Assembly: GCA_014946745.1 (NCBI GenBank)
Contig: JADCRD010000001.1
Location: forward strand, 2,106,427 to 2,170,426
Direction: 5' to 3'
Length of the DNA stretch: 64,000 nucleotides
Source of the DNA: Lysobacterales bacterium
GTDB lineage: Bacteria > Pseudomonadota > Gammaproteobacteria > Xanthomonadales > Xanthomonadaceae
The notes below the pieces were generated by a model. The model did no database searches. It saw only the letters and a list, made by a program, of their open reading frames with translations, and had not been told where the DNA came from. The position numbers and the translations under genes are program-made. Below are positions 45,011 to 53,254 of the stretch, one piece after another. Numbering within the stretch: the first letter of the stretch is position 1; every line of letters starts with the position of its first letter.

Positions 45011-45987
45011 AGACCACCCTGCCCTGGCTGCTCAAGCGCGAATACTGGGAGAACCGCGGTGGTTTCTTCTGGGCGCCGGCCGTTGGTGCCGGCATCACCC
45101 TGCTGCTGACCGTGATGGGGCTGATCACCGCCGAGGTCTTCCGCTCCCGGTTCACCGGCGACATGCAGATCGGAGTTCCGCTGCGACGACTCACCGAGAA
45201 GCTGTCCGAAGAGGATCTCTCCACGCTGGGCGGCGTGCTCGACATGGCCCTGCTGTCGATGTCGGGCCTGCTGCAGTTCATCCTGTTCTTCGTGGTCTTC
45301 TTCTACTTGCTCGGCGCCCTGTACGACGATCGCCGCGACCGCAGCGTGCTGTTCTGGAAGTCCCTGCCCTTGTCGGACAGTTCGATGGTGGTGTCCAAGG
45401 TGCTGGCGGCCGCCGTCGTCGCGCCGGTGCTGTCGACCCTGATCGCCATGGCCCTGCAGTTCGCTCTGTTGATCCTGCTGAGCATCTACGTGCTGTTCCA
45501 CGGCATCAATCCGCTCACCGTCCTGTGGGGACCTGCTTCGCTTCTGAACGTGTGGGCGCAGATGCTGGCCAACGTGCCGATCAACGCACTGTGGGCCCTG
45601 CCGACCATTGGCTGGCTGCTGCTGGTCTCCGCCTTCGCGCGCAGCAAGCCCTTCCTGTGGGCGCTGCTGGTGCCGATCTCGGTTGGCCTGCTGCTGAACT
45701 GGTTCGACCTGCTGAGCCTGATCAACCTCGAGTACACGGCGTACTGGAAGCACGTGGTGATGCGGATTCTGCTGGGTGTGATGCCGAACAGCTTCATGCT
45801 GCATTTGGCGGTCACCGATCCAGCCGTGCTCGTCGATGGAGGCAATCTGCAGAACGTCACCAGCACCTTCGGCTGGAACCTGATGGGCGAGGCGATGGCA
45901 TCACTCAATCTATGGATCGGCGCCGCGGCCGGCGTGGCCATGATCGCCCTCGCCACCCGCCTCCGCCGCTGGCGGGATGAGGGCTGA
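45007..45987 (+). CDS. ABC-2-type transporter permease
   Basis: 326 residues with about six transmembrane helices (residues 25-45, 90-112, 140-170, 190-215, 220-240 and 295-315). A polar periplasmic stretch lies at 46-85 (FTGDMQIGVPLRRLTEKLSE) and the conserved cytoplasmic RDRSVLFWKSLPLSDSSMVV follows TM2. Partner of the upstream ATPase. The downstream 700 bases are non-coding repeats. Confidence 0.9.
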   Translation: MKTTLPWLLKREYWENRGGFFWAPAVGAGITLLLTVMGLITAEVFRSRFTGDMQIGVPLRRLTEKLSEEDLSTLGGVLDMALLSMSGLLQFILFFVVFFYLLGALYDDRRDRSVLFWKSLPLSDSSMVVSKVLAAAVVAPVLSTLIAMALQFALLILLSIYVLFHGINPLTVLWGPASLLNVWAQMLANVPINALWALPTIGWLLLVSAFARSKPFLWALLVPISVGLLLNWFDLLSLINLEYTAYWKHVVMRILLGVMPNSFMLHLAVTDPAVLVDGGNLQNVTSTFGWNLMGEAMASLNLWIGAAAGVAMIALATRLRRWRDEG

Positions 45988-45990
45988 TTC

Positions 45991-46320
45991 GATGTGCTTG
46001 CGGACTGCGTTGAAGCGCAGTCCGCACATCGAATCAGGCCCGCGCATGGATGCGCGGGCGGGCGCACCCCGCCATGGATGGCTCAGCCCCTCACCAGCCG
46101 GATGTGCTTGCGGACTGCGTTGAAGCGCAGTCCGCACATCGAATCAGGCCCGCGCATGGATGCGCGGGCGGGAGTGAGCCGCCATGGATGGCTCAGCCTC
46201 AGCTGCACCCAACGCGCTTTGGGTCCGCCTTGAATGGCGGACCCAGCGGCTGGCTAGGCCCGCGCATGGATGCGCGGGCGGGCGCACCCCGCCATGGATG
46301 GCTCAGCCCCAGAAGCACCG
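45991..46320. repeat. three tandem 110-bp hairpin units with compensatory stem changes
   Basis: The conserved block starting GGCCCGCGCATGGATGCGCG recurs at 46037, 46147 and 46257, exactly 110 bases apart. Each unit contains a variable hairpin followed by this block. Units 1 and 2: stem TGCGGACTGCG / CGCAGTCCGCA with loop TTGAAG. Unit 3: a different stem, TGGGTCCGCC / GGCGGACCCA, with loop TTGAAT. The paired arms change while the TTGAA loop and length stay. A second hairpin CCCGCGCA-TGGA-TGCGCGGG and a third palindrome GCCATGGATGGC follow in every unit. No gene in the region 45988-46696. Confidence 0.85.
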
Positions 46321-46375
46321 AAGCGAAGCCCCGTAGGGAGCGCGTGTCGCGCACCACACCCACACAAGTGGGGCA

Positions 46376-46505
46376 AGGCATCGCTTGAGATCGTAGGCGC
46401 ACTCTATGCGCGCATCGGCTCGGGCTTCGGTCGAAGCCAACGCGTCCCTCGATATCGTCGGTGCACCCCAAGCACACATCCGCTTCGGCTTCAATTCGGG
46501 CATGG
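46376..46505. repeat. diverged 64-bp direct repeat
   Basis: Copies at about 46378-46440 (GCATCGCTTGAGATCGTAGG...) and 46442-46504 (GCGTCCCTCGATATCGTCGG...). Read as codons the first copy gives ASLEIVGALYARIGSGFGRS and the second ASLDIVGAPQAHIRFGFNSG, with most differences at third positions. Because the period is 64, the copies are in different frames and no intact gene is present. Confidence 0.6.
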
Positions 46506-46593
46506 CCTCAGTCCAAACCGCCAAGGCACGCTTTCAAACGCTTGTTTCACTGATCGAAACACCTGATTCCCAAAGGGTTTCACGTTTTTCGCG

Positions 46594-46622
46594 CTGACAG
46601 CGGCGTCTCCCTGCGGCATACT
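46594..46622 (+). promoter_or_regulatory. possible promoter of the acyl-CoA dehydrogenase gene
   Basis: CTGACA (46594-46599), 17-base spacer, CATACT (46617-46622), about 70 bases before the ATG at 46697. Sequence-only prediction. Confidence 0.35.
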
Positions 46623-46696
46623 GCGCGTCGCCAACATACGGCCGCGTATGGCTCTCGCCTGCGGCTGCATTCTTCACGCCCGCCGGAGCCCAGCTC

Positions 46697-48484
46697 ATGC
46701 CCAGCTACACCGCCCCCCTGCGCGACATGCGCTTCGTGCTGTTCGAACTGCTGAACGCGGAGGGCGAGCTGAAGGCCATGCCGGCCCACGACTCGGTCGA
46801 CGCCGAGATGCTCAATGCGGTACTGGAAGAGGCCGGCAAGTTCGCGGCACAGGTGATCCATCCGCTCAACGCGAGCGGCGATCGCGAGGGCTGCACCTTC
46901 CACGGCGACGGCGTGGTCACCGCGCCGACGGGCTTCAAGGCCGCCTACCAGCAGTACGTCGAGGCCGGCTGGCCGTCCTTGGCCTGCGATCCGGCCTACG
47001 GCGGCCAGGGCCTGCCGATCGTGCTCAACAACGCGATCTACGAGATGTTCAACTCAGCCAACCAGGCCTGGCTGATGTACGCGGGCCTCTCGCACTCGGC
47101 CTACGAGTGCATCAAGGCGCACGGCAGCCAGGAGCAGAAGAACCTCTACCTGCCGAAGGTCGTCTCCGGCGAGTGGACCGGCACCATGTGCCTGACCGAG
47201 CCGCACTGCGGCACCGACCTCGGCATCCTGCGCACCCGCGCCGAGCCGAATGGCGACGGCAGCTATCGCCTGTCGGGCACCAAGATCTTCATCTCCGCCG
47301 GCGAGCACGACCTCGCCGAGAACATCCTGCACCTGGTGCTGGCGCGCCTGCCGGATGCGCCGGCCGGCACCAAGGGCATCTCGCTGTTCCTGGTGCCGAA
47401 GTTCGTGCCCAACGCCGACGGCAGCCTCGGCGCGCGCAACGGCATCAAGGCCGGCTCAATCGAACACAAGATGGGCATCCACGGCAATGCCACCTGCGTG
47501 ATGAACCTCGACGACGCCACCGGCTGGATGATCGGTGAGCCGAACCGCGGTCTGAACGCGATGTTCGTGATGATGAACTCGGCGCGTCTGGGCGTGGGCA
47601 TGCAGTCCCTGGGTCTGGCGGAAGCCGCGTATCAGAACGCCGTCGCCTACGCCCGCGACCGCCTGCAGAGCCGCTCGGCGACGGGCCCGAAGCGTCCGGA
47701 CAAGGCCGCGGATCCGATCATCGTGCACCCCGACGTGCGCCGCATGCTGCTGACCGCGAAGGCCTACACCGAAGGTGGCCGCGCGTTCACGACCTGGATC
47801 GCGCAGATGATCGACCGCGAGCTGTCGCATCCGGAAGCCGCGGTGCGCGAAGAGGCCGCCGATCTGGTGGCCCTGCTCACGCCGGTGGTCAAAGCCTTCA
47901 TCACCGACAACACCTGGGAGACCAACACGCTGGCCCAGCAGGTGTTCGGTGGTCATGGCTACATCGAGGAATGGGGCATGAGCCAGTACTTGCGCGATGC
48001 CCGCATCAACATGATTTACGAAGGCACCAACGGCATCCAGTCGCTCGACCTGCTGGCCCGCAAGGTGCTGGGCGACGGTGGCAAGCGCCTGCAGAAGTTT
48101 GGCGCGCTGATTGCGAAGTTCGCCGAGGCCGAACAGGCCTATCCCGGCATGGCGGAGTTCATCGCGCCGCTGGCCGAGCTTGGGCAGAAGCTCACCCAGC
48201 TCACGATGGAGTTGGGCGGCAAAGCCGCAAGTAATCCCGATGAAGTCGGCGCCGCCGCGACCCACTACCTTCGCATCGTCGGACATCTGGTCTACGGCTA
48301 CTTCTGGGCCCGCATGGCGCGTATCGCGCTGGAGAAGAAGGACAGCGGCGACGCCTTCTACGCGGGCAAGCTGCACACCGCCCGCTTCTATTTCAGCCGC
48401 CTGCTGCCGGAGACGGCCTACCACTTCCGCGCTGCACGCGCCGGCGCTGACAGCCTGATGGCGATTGAGGAAGCCATGTTCTGA
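46697..48484 (+). CDS. acyl-CoA dehydrogenase (large, C-terminal-extended family)
   Basis: 595 residues: FAD-dependent alpha,beta-dehydrogenation of an acyl-CoA. N-terminal helical domain, middle domain MCLTEPHCGTDLGILRTRAE, substrate-side loop and C-terminal domain with VFGGHGYIEEWGMSQYLRDA followed by RINMIYEGTNGIQSLDLLAR, where the Glu in YEGTNG is the catalytic base. The extra domain after residue 480 marks the DmdC-like / AidB-distinct 600-residue group common in proteobacteria. No ETF or thiolase genes nearby. Likely in fatty acid or related thioester catabolism; exact substrate unknown. Confidence 0.93.
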   Translation: MPSYTAPLRDMRFVLFELLNAEGELKAMPAHDSVDAEMLNAVLEEAGKFAAQVIHPLNASGDREGCTFHGDGVVTAPTGFKAAYQQYVEAGWPSLACDPAYGGQGLPIVLNNAIYEMFNSANQAWLMYAGLSHSAYECIKAHGSQEQKNLYLPKVVSGEWTGTMCLTEPHCGTDLGILRTRAEPNGDGSYRLSGTKIFISAGEHDLAENILHLVLARLPDAPAGTKGISLFLVPKFVPNADGSLGARNGIKAGSIEHKMGIHGNATCVMNLDDATGWMIGEPNRGLNAMFVMMNSARLGVGMQSLGLAEAAYQNAVAYARDRLQSRSATGPKRPDKAADPIIVHPDVRRMLLTAKAYTEGGRAFTTWIAQMIDRELSHPEAAVREEAADLVALLTPVVKAFITDNTWETNTLAQQVFGGHGYIEEWGMSQYLRDARINMIYEGTNGIQSLDLLARKVLGDGGKRLQKFGALIAKFAEAEQAYPGMAEFIAPLAELGQKLTQLTMELGGKAASNPDEVGAAATHYLRIVGHLVYGYFWARMARIALEKKDSGDAFYAGKLHTARFYFSRLLPETAYHFRAARAGADSLMAIEEAMF

Positions 48485-48486
48485 CC

Positions 48487-48542
48487 GCGCTTGGCGCCTT
48501 GACGGGCACGCCTTCCATTGAGGTGCATGCCCGCCCAAGCGC
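48487..48542. terminator. possible bidirectional hairpin between acyl-CoA dehydrogenase and LysR genes
   Basis: Nested inverted repeats: outer GCGCTTGG (48487-48494)/CCAAGCGC (48535-48542), inner CGGGCA (48503-48508)/TGCCCG (48528-48533). The two genes converge here and no other hairpin is present, but there is no T-run, so terminator function is uncertain. Confidence 0.4.
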
Positions 48543-48575
48543 CACGCTGGGATCGACTGGCTCTGGCGCTTGAAC

Positions 48576-49493
48576 TCAGCCTTTCCCGGACGCTGGTGCC
48601 AATCGCTCACGGAACAGCTCGCGCACCCAATCGATGAAAACTCTCACCCGCTGCGGCAGGTGGCGATTGGCGGGATACACGATGTGCATCGGATAGGCGG
48701 CGCCCTCGTGCTGCGGCAGAACCCTCACGAGTGAGCCCGAGGCCAGCTCATCGCGCACGAGATCCTCGACGACGTAGGTGATGCCCATATGCAGCTTGGC
48801 CGCTGCGATTTGGACCCCGACGTCGTCCACGAAATGGGGGCGTCGAAAGTTGCCGGCGAAGGCTTCGCCGCACAGAAAGTCCTCGATGGATTTCGATTTG
48901 CTGTCCGTGGTCTCGCGGTATAGAACCACCGCGTGCCGACCCAGATCGTTGATGCTGCGGGGCGGCGGGTGTTTGTCGAGATAGACCGGCGAAGCGCAGT
49001 AGATCGCCTTGGTTTCGCCGATACGAACGGCCACCATGGAGTCGTCGCGGAGTGGCCCGCCGCGGAGAGCGCAGTCGATTCCGTTGGCAACCAGGTCGAG
49101 CTGCCGATCACTGCAGCACAGCTCGAACTGGATGCCGGGATTCTGGTCGAGAAACTCCGCAAGGCGCGGCAGGATGATCAGCTTCGCCGTGTTGGCTCGC
49201 AGGTGCACTCGCAGCAGGCCGCGCGGTCCGCTTCTGCTGGCCACCAGCACGTCCTCGATTGCTTGCGTTGCCGCAAGAATCGGCAGCACATGCTTGTAGA
49301 GCTCCTCTCCTTCCGGCGTCAGCCCAATCTGCCGAGTGTTGCGGTGCAGAAGCTTCACGTTCAGCGCCTTCTCCAAGCGCTGGATCTTCTGGGTCAGGGC
49401 CGACTTGCAGAGGTTGCTTCTCTGGGCACCCTTGGTGAAGCTGCCCGCATCCACCACCTGCACGAACAGGCGGAAGGCTTCAAGTTTGTCCAT
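48576..49493 (-). CDS. LysR-family transcriptional regulator
   Basis: 305 residues. HTH at 1-60 (MDKLEAFRLFVQVVDAGSFT, NLCKSALTQKIQRLEKALNV, LLHRNTRQIGLTPEGEELYK) and a substrate-binding domain from about 90 (GLLRVHLRANTAKLIILPRL, DCALRGGPLRDDSMVAVRIG), the CrgA-like subgroup. Five bases after the glycoside hydrolase stop on the same strand; it may regulate that cluster or a divergent gene elsewhere. Ligand unknown. Confidence 0.95.
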   Translation of the reverse strand: MDKLEAFRLFVQVVDAGSFTKGAQRSNLCKSALTQKIQRLEKALNVKLLHRNTRQIGLTPEGEELYKHVLPILAATQAIEDVLVASRSGPRGLLRVHLRANTAKLIILPRLAEFLDQNPGIQFELCCSDRQLDLVANGIDCALRGGPLRDDSMVAVRIGETKAIYCASPVYLDKHPPPRSINDLGRHAVVLYRETTDSKSKSIEDFLCGEAFAGNFRRPHFVDDVGVQIAAAKLHMGITYVVEDLVRDELASGSLVRVLPQHEGAAYPMHIVYPANRHLPQRVRVFIDWVRELFRERLAPASGKG

Positions 49494-49498
49494 GTGCG

Positions 49499-50899
49499 TC
49501 AGGGTTCGAAGCCATTGGCGAACAGGTGCGTGGTCGGGGCCTCGAGGCGCAGCCAGGTCAGGCTGGTGTCGAGCGTGCCCGGCTCCCCGCGCAGGCGCAG
49601 CACCTGGCGGCCTGCGACCAGCGGCAGGTTGATCACCGCCGTGGTTGCGTACTGGCCGGCTGCGGTGGTGAGCGGCAGTGTCGCGAGCTGCTGTGTTCCG
49701 CTGAGCACCACGACTGTGCTAGTCCCCGCACTGGCACGGCGGCCACGCAGCGAAGCGCGCCACTGACCACTGACGGGTACGTCGATGTTCAGATCGATCC
49801 ACTCGCCGGCGTCGAGGTCATCCATGTCGAAGGTGTTGCCCGAATCCTCGCTTCGGCCGATTGCGACGTTTCCAGCGAGCTCCGAAGGCGGGTTGAAGCC
49901 GCTGATGTTCCGGTAGCGGGCGACGCTGAGTCGGCCGGGAAAGCGGTAGTACAGGTCGGGATCGTGCACCGGCATTTCGACGTAGTGCCGGCCGAGCGCC
50001 GTCAGGGCGCCGTTGGTCTGCACATCCAGGATGTTGTGGCTGGGCGGGCGGGTGAAGTCACCGCTGCCGGTGAAGCGTCGGCGATCCTTCCACCACGCGT
50101 AGCGCTCCACCCGCGGATCGCGCTCCAGCAGGTCGATGGCATACAGCATGTAGTCGATGACCTGGGCCTCGGACTGCGGCGGCGAGGTCATGCCGATGTT
50201 GATTTCCTTCACCCAGACCTGCGAGGGCGGCGGCGGGCCGCTCAGCGGCCAGCCCTCGACGCCCGCGGTTGCGGGGTTGTCCATCAGGTGCGGCCACAGT
50301 GAGGCCCAGTAAAGGAACCCACCCGTGCTCTCTTCATAGGTGTGGATACCCGTGACGGGCAGCCCGCCGATATCGTTCAAGGCGAGATGCATCGTGTTGC
50401 GAAACTCGGTGACGGTGGGCCCCGCCGCGAAATGCGCGCCAACTACGCGCCGCTGTGGCCCCGCGACCGTGCGCGTCCGCCGGATGTATTCGGCCGCCTC
50501 CAGCGGGGGCACGTCCATCTGGCCCGGCAGATTGGGTTCGTTGGCCACCAGCACCGTCGATGTCTGCGGGTATTGGGTCAGGTACTGGCCCAGATCGACC
50601 AGATGGTCGTCGCGTCCCCAGGCCATCGGCAGGAACTCCATGTCGGGGTGGAACACGGTCTGGCGAGCGCCCCAGTTGTAGTACCAGGAGACGCCCGGCG
50701 CCAGCACGTTGAGGTCGCTGACGGTGAGGCTCATCGGCAGGTTGGTGCCGGGCAGGAAGGGATAGTCGTTGCCCTGCACGGACAGCCCACGCTTGGCGCT
50801 CTGGACGGGGGCTTCCGCGGGCACGCTGCGCTCGGCTGCCTCACCCGCCAGGGGCGCGGAGCCGAGCAGGAGGATCCAGGCACTGAGTGATTTCTGCAT
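49499..50899 (-). CDS. secreted GH128-like (Asl1-type) glycoside hydrolase with CBM-like domain and NGFEP tail
   Basis: 466 residues. Signal peptide (MQKSLSAWILLLGSAPLAGEA). Catalytic TIM-barrel-like part to about residue 305: LAPGVSWYYNWG, EFLPMAWG, VLVANEPNLPGQ (likely acid/base Glu121) and VWVKEINIG (likely nucleophile Glu232), the pattern of Asl1/GH128 beta-1,3-glucanases. Residues about 320-455 read as a jelly-roll CBM6-like domain (GEWIDLNIDVPVSGQWRASL). The extreme C-terminus HLFANGFEP is a short sorting-like tail common in secreted proteins of this order. Function (beta-1,3-glucan hydrolysis) is inference. Confidence 0.75.
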   Translation of the reverse strand: MQKSLSAWILLLGSAPLAGEAAERSVPAEAPVQSAKRGLSVQGNDYPFLPGTNLPMSLTVSDLNVLAPGVSWYYNWGARQTVFHPDMEFLPMAWGRDDHLVDLGQYLTQYPQTSTVLVANEPNLPGQMDVPPLEAAEYIRRTRTVAGPQRRVVGAHFAAGPTVTEFRNTMHLALNDIGGLPVTGIHTYEESTGGFLYWASLWPHLMDNPATAGVEGWPLSGPPPPSQVWVKEINIGMTSPPQSEAQVIDYMLYAIDLLERDPRVERYAWWKDRRRFTGSGDFTRPPSHNILDVQTNGALTALGRHYVEMPVHDPDLYYRFPGRLSVARYRNISGFNPPSELAGNVAIGRSEDSGNTFDMDDLDAGEWIDLNIDVPVSGQWRASLRGRRASAGTSTVVVLSGTQQLATLPLTTAAGQYATTAVINLPLVAGRQVLRLRGEPGTLDTSLTWLRLEAPTTHLFANGFEP

Positions 50900-51019
50900 G
50901 GGTGTCAGCGGCGGCAGTCGAAGACTCCGCGGTCGCTCTCCGCAAGGTTGAAGGGGCTTGGATGGCAGCAGAACATCACCGCGCGCTGCCACGAGCGCGC
51001 GCGGTGACGCGAAGCTCGA

Positions 51020-53254
51020 TCACAGCGATTCGAGGAAGGCGATCAGATCCTGTCGCACCGATGCCGCCGCTGTACGGAAGCGATTCCGGCTGGACTGCGC
51101 CTCACCACCGTGCCACAGGATCGCCTCTTCCAGACTGCGCGCACGGCCGTCATGGAGGAGGCGACTGTGACCATTGACGGCCTGTCGCATTCCCAGACCC
51201 CAGAGCGCCGGCGTGCGCCACTCGCGATTCTGCTCGCCGTTCGAGCTGAGCTGGTCCGCCAGCTCGGGGCCCATGTCGTGCAGCAGCAGATCGGTGTAGG
51301 GGCGAATGGTCTGCCCGCGCAGCTCCGCCAGCGGGTGCTTCATGCCGGTGCGCAGCGTGGGCGTATGGCAGTCGGCGCAGCCCAGGGTCGCGAAGGCGGC
51401 CTCTCCACGCGCAACGGCGGGCAGATCGACCGTGTGGGGGCGCCGCCCCGGCGCGCCCAAGGCCTGGATGTAGACCGTCAGCAGGTCGAGCGCGCGATCC
51501 GACAGGCTGGCGCCGGACTGCGCCTGCTGCGCGCAGGCACTCTGGCTTGCCGTGCAGTCTAGCTGCGGAAACACGCTGGTTTTGACGCCGATGTCATTGC
51601 GCAGGGCGTGGGCGATGAAACGTCGCAGGCTGTACTGGTCAGCTTTCCAACCGAAGCGGCCGACATAGGGGTTGGGCGCGCCGCTCTGAGTGACGAGGCT
51701 GGCTCGACCCGAGATGCCATCGCCATTGCTGTCGTTGGGGTCATGCCGCTCCAGCAGGGTGGCCTCGTCGATCGCCTCCAGCAAGCCCAGACCGGCCAGG
51801 CTCTGCGGCATCCGCGGCGAGAAGAACTGGATGCCCGAAGACGCCCCGTCGTTCGGTTCGAACGAGGACGCGAAAATCCGGTTGCCACCACCGCCGCTGC
51901 TGGGCCCACCGACGAAGCTGTAGACGGGTGCCTGCAGCTGATACGTGCTGCCGTCCGCATAGGTGCCATTGACGGTGGTGTAAGCGAGCTGGGCCTGCGG
52001 TTCAGCCGGGACCGCTGAGTTGAGCGAGCGCCACTGCAGCATCGAACCGAACAGCGGATGTGGCTGCGGGCGTCCGCTGGCATCGAGCTCACCGGAGCTG
52101 AGCTTGAACGCCATCGTCGACAGGGGAGCTCCGCCGGTCGGCGCGGGCCCGCGCCCATTGTTGACGTGACAGGCCACGCAGGAGTTCTGCACGTTCAGCC
52201 CGCGTGCGAGGTTCACCAGTTCAGGCAGGACTCCGTTACCTGCCTCGCTGTGCTGGCCGTCGACCATCGAGCTGTGGAGCAAACGCCGGCCGTTCAAGAA
52301 ATCGCGCAGCGTCTGCCAGCGCAGGTTGTGGGCCTCGCGGCGGAACGCGGTGAAGTCGCGGATACCGCTCTGCACAACGTGGCTGCGGAAGCCACCGGCG
52401 GTGGAACTGGGCCGATCGAGAATGCGGTGGGTCGCCTGCGGACTGCTGCCGACCGCGCCTGTCCAGTAGGTCAGCATGTCGCCGCTGGTGCTGATGACCT
52501 GATTCGGTTCGACCGTGCTGGTGGCGCGCACCCACGGCGCCGTGGCCGCACCGCCGGAGCTGATCCGCGCATGCGTGGCCGGGTCGTCCGCGATCATCAG
52601 ACCGGGCTGACCCAGGCGGAAACGGAAGGTCTCCGTGTAATACACGCGGCGACCGACGAACTTGGGGTCGGTTTCGGTCAGGCCAATGAAGGTCTGGAAC
52701 TCGACCTCCATCTGATCGCCGACCCGCAGCCGCCCGTCGCTGCCGGAATGGGCATTGCGGCGAATGAAACAGGCCCAGCGCTGGCCCGTGCCGTCCGGAC
52801 GCGCCGGGCTGATCGGCTGCGGGTCGAAGGTCATGTTGTTGTTGAAGTTCGAGCGCCACTGACCGGCGCCGCTGCCGTCGGGGCGCTGGGTTGCATAGGC
52901 GTTCCGGCACTGCGGGGGGTTGTAGTAGGCGTACTCGGGTTCGTAGATGATCTCGATGTAGTCGCGACCGGCGGCGACGTGATCGCGTATCTCGAACTGG
53001 AAGGTGCGCTGCTGGAAGTACAGCGGTCCGAACTCGTAGAACTCGCCCTCCATCTCGTGCCGACCCCGGCCACGACCGCTGCCGAAGGTGATGATGGTGC
53101 CGTCCGCCAGAACGCGGTGGTTCTGCGATTCGGCCTGGGTGAACGTCTGCGTGAACAGCGGCGTGAAGGCTGGCCCGCCCTTGGCGGCGCCGTGTGCGTG
53201 TGCGGAAGCGGCCCAGGCGAGCACACCCAGGCTCAAGGAGAGCGCAGTCTGCAT
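51020..53254 (-). CDS. di-haem oxidoreductase, putative peroxidase (DHOR/COG3488-like)
   Basis: 744 residues from ATG 53254 (MQTALSLSLGVLAWAASAHA signal peptide); an alternative ATG at 53335 with AAGGTG ahead of it adds 27 residues. Two haem c sites: CVACH at 359-363 and CADCH at 626-630, in a DUF1111/COG3488 context (SLAGLGLLEAIDEATLLERHDPN, GRFGWKADQYSLRRF, LLHDMGPELAD, WRTPALWGLG, LHDGRARSLEEAILWHGGEA). The N-terminal 330 residues are an extra beta-rich region with DGTIITFGSGRGRG and IEIIYEPEYAYYNPP. Residues 459-467 contain RIFASSFEP, like the tail of the neighbouring hydrolase, after a Gly/Ser linker. Periplasmic or surface redox role; substrate unknown. Confidence 0.85.
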   Translation of the reverse strand: MQTALSLSLGVLAWAASAHAHGAAKGGPAFTPLFTQTFTQAESQNHRVLADGTIITFGSGRGRGRHEMEGEFYEFGPLYFQQRTFQFEIRDHVAAGRDYIEIIYEPEYAYYNPPQCRNAYATQRPDGSGAGQWRSNFNNNMTFDPQPISPARPDGTGQRWACFIRRNAHSGSDGRLRVGDQMEVEFQTFIGLTETDPKFVGRRVYYTETFRFRLGQPGLMIADDPATHARISSGGAATAPWVRATSTVEPNQVISTSGDMLTYWTGAVGSSPQATHRILDRPSSTAGGFRSHVVQSGIRDFTAFRREAHNLRWQTLRDFLNGRRLLHSSMVDGQHSEAGNGVLPELVNLARGLNVQNSCVACHVNNGRGPAPTGGAPLSTMAFKLSSGELDASGRPQPHPLFGSMLQWRSLNSAVPAEPQAQLAYTTVNGTYADGSTYQLQAPVYSFVGGPSSGGGGNRIFASSFEPNDGASSGIQFFSPRMPQSLAGLGLLEAIDEATLLERHDPNDSNGDGISGRASLVTQSGAPNPYVGRFGWKADQYSLRRFIAHALRNDIGVKTSVFPQLDCTASQSACAQQAQSGASLSDRALDLLTVYIQALGAPGRRPHTVDLPAVARGEAAFATLGCADCHTPTLRTGMKHPLAELRGQTIRPYTDLLLHDMGPELADQLSSNGEQNREWRTPALWGLGMRQAVNGHSRLLHDGRARSLEEAILWHGGEAQSSRNRFRTAAASVRQDLIAFLESL

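Noticed and set aside
45991-46696. CRISPR array
   Set aside because: Three regularly spaced repeats at 46 kb have a 110-base period made of hairpin units, not short repeats with unique spacers, and no cas gene is present in the window.
46597-46697. Possible small ORF starting at 46406 upstream of the acyl-CoA dehydrogenase
   Set aside because: Its peptide consists of the diverged 64-bp repeat and has no Shine-Dalgarno or conserved partner; treated as relic repeat.
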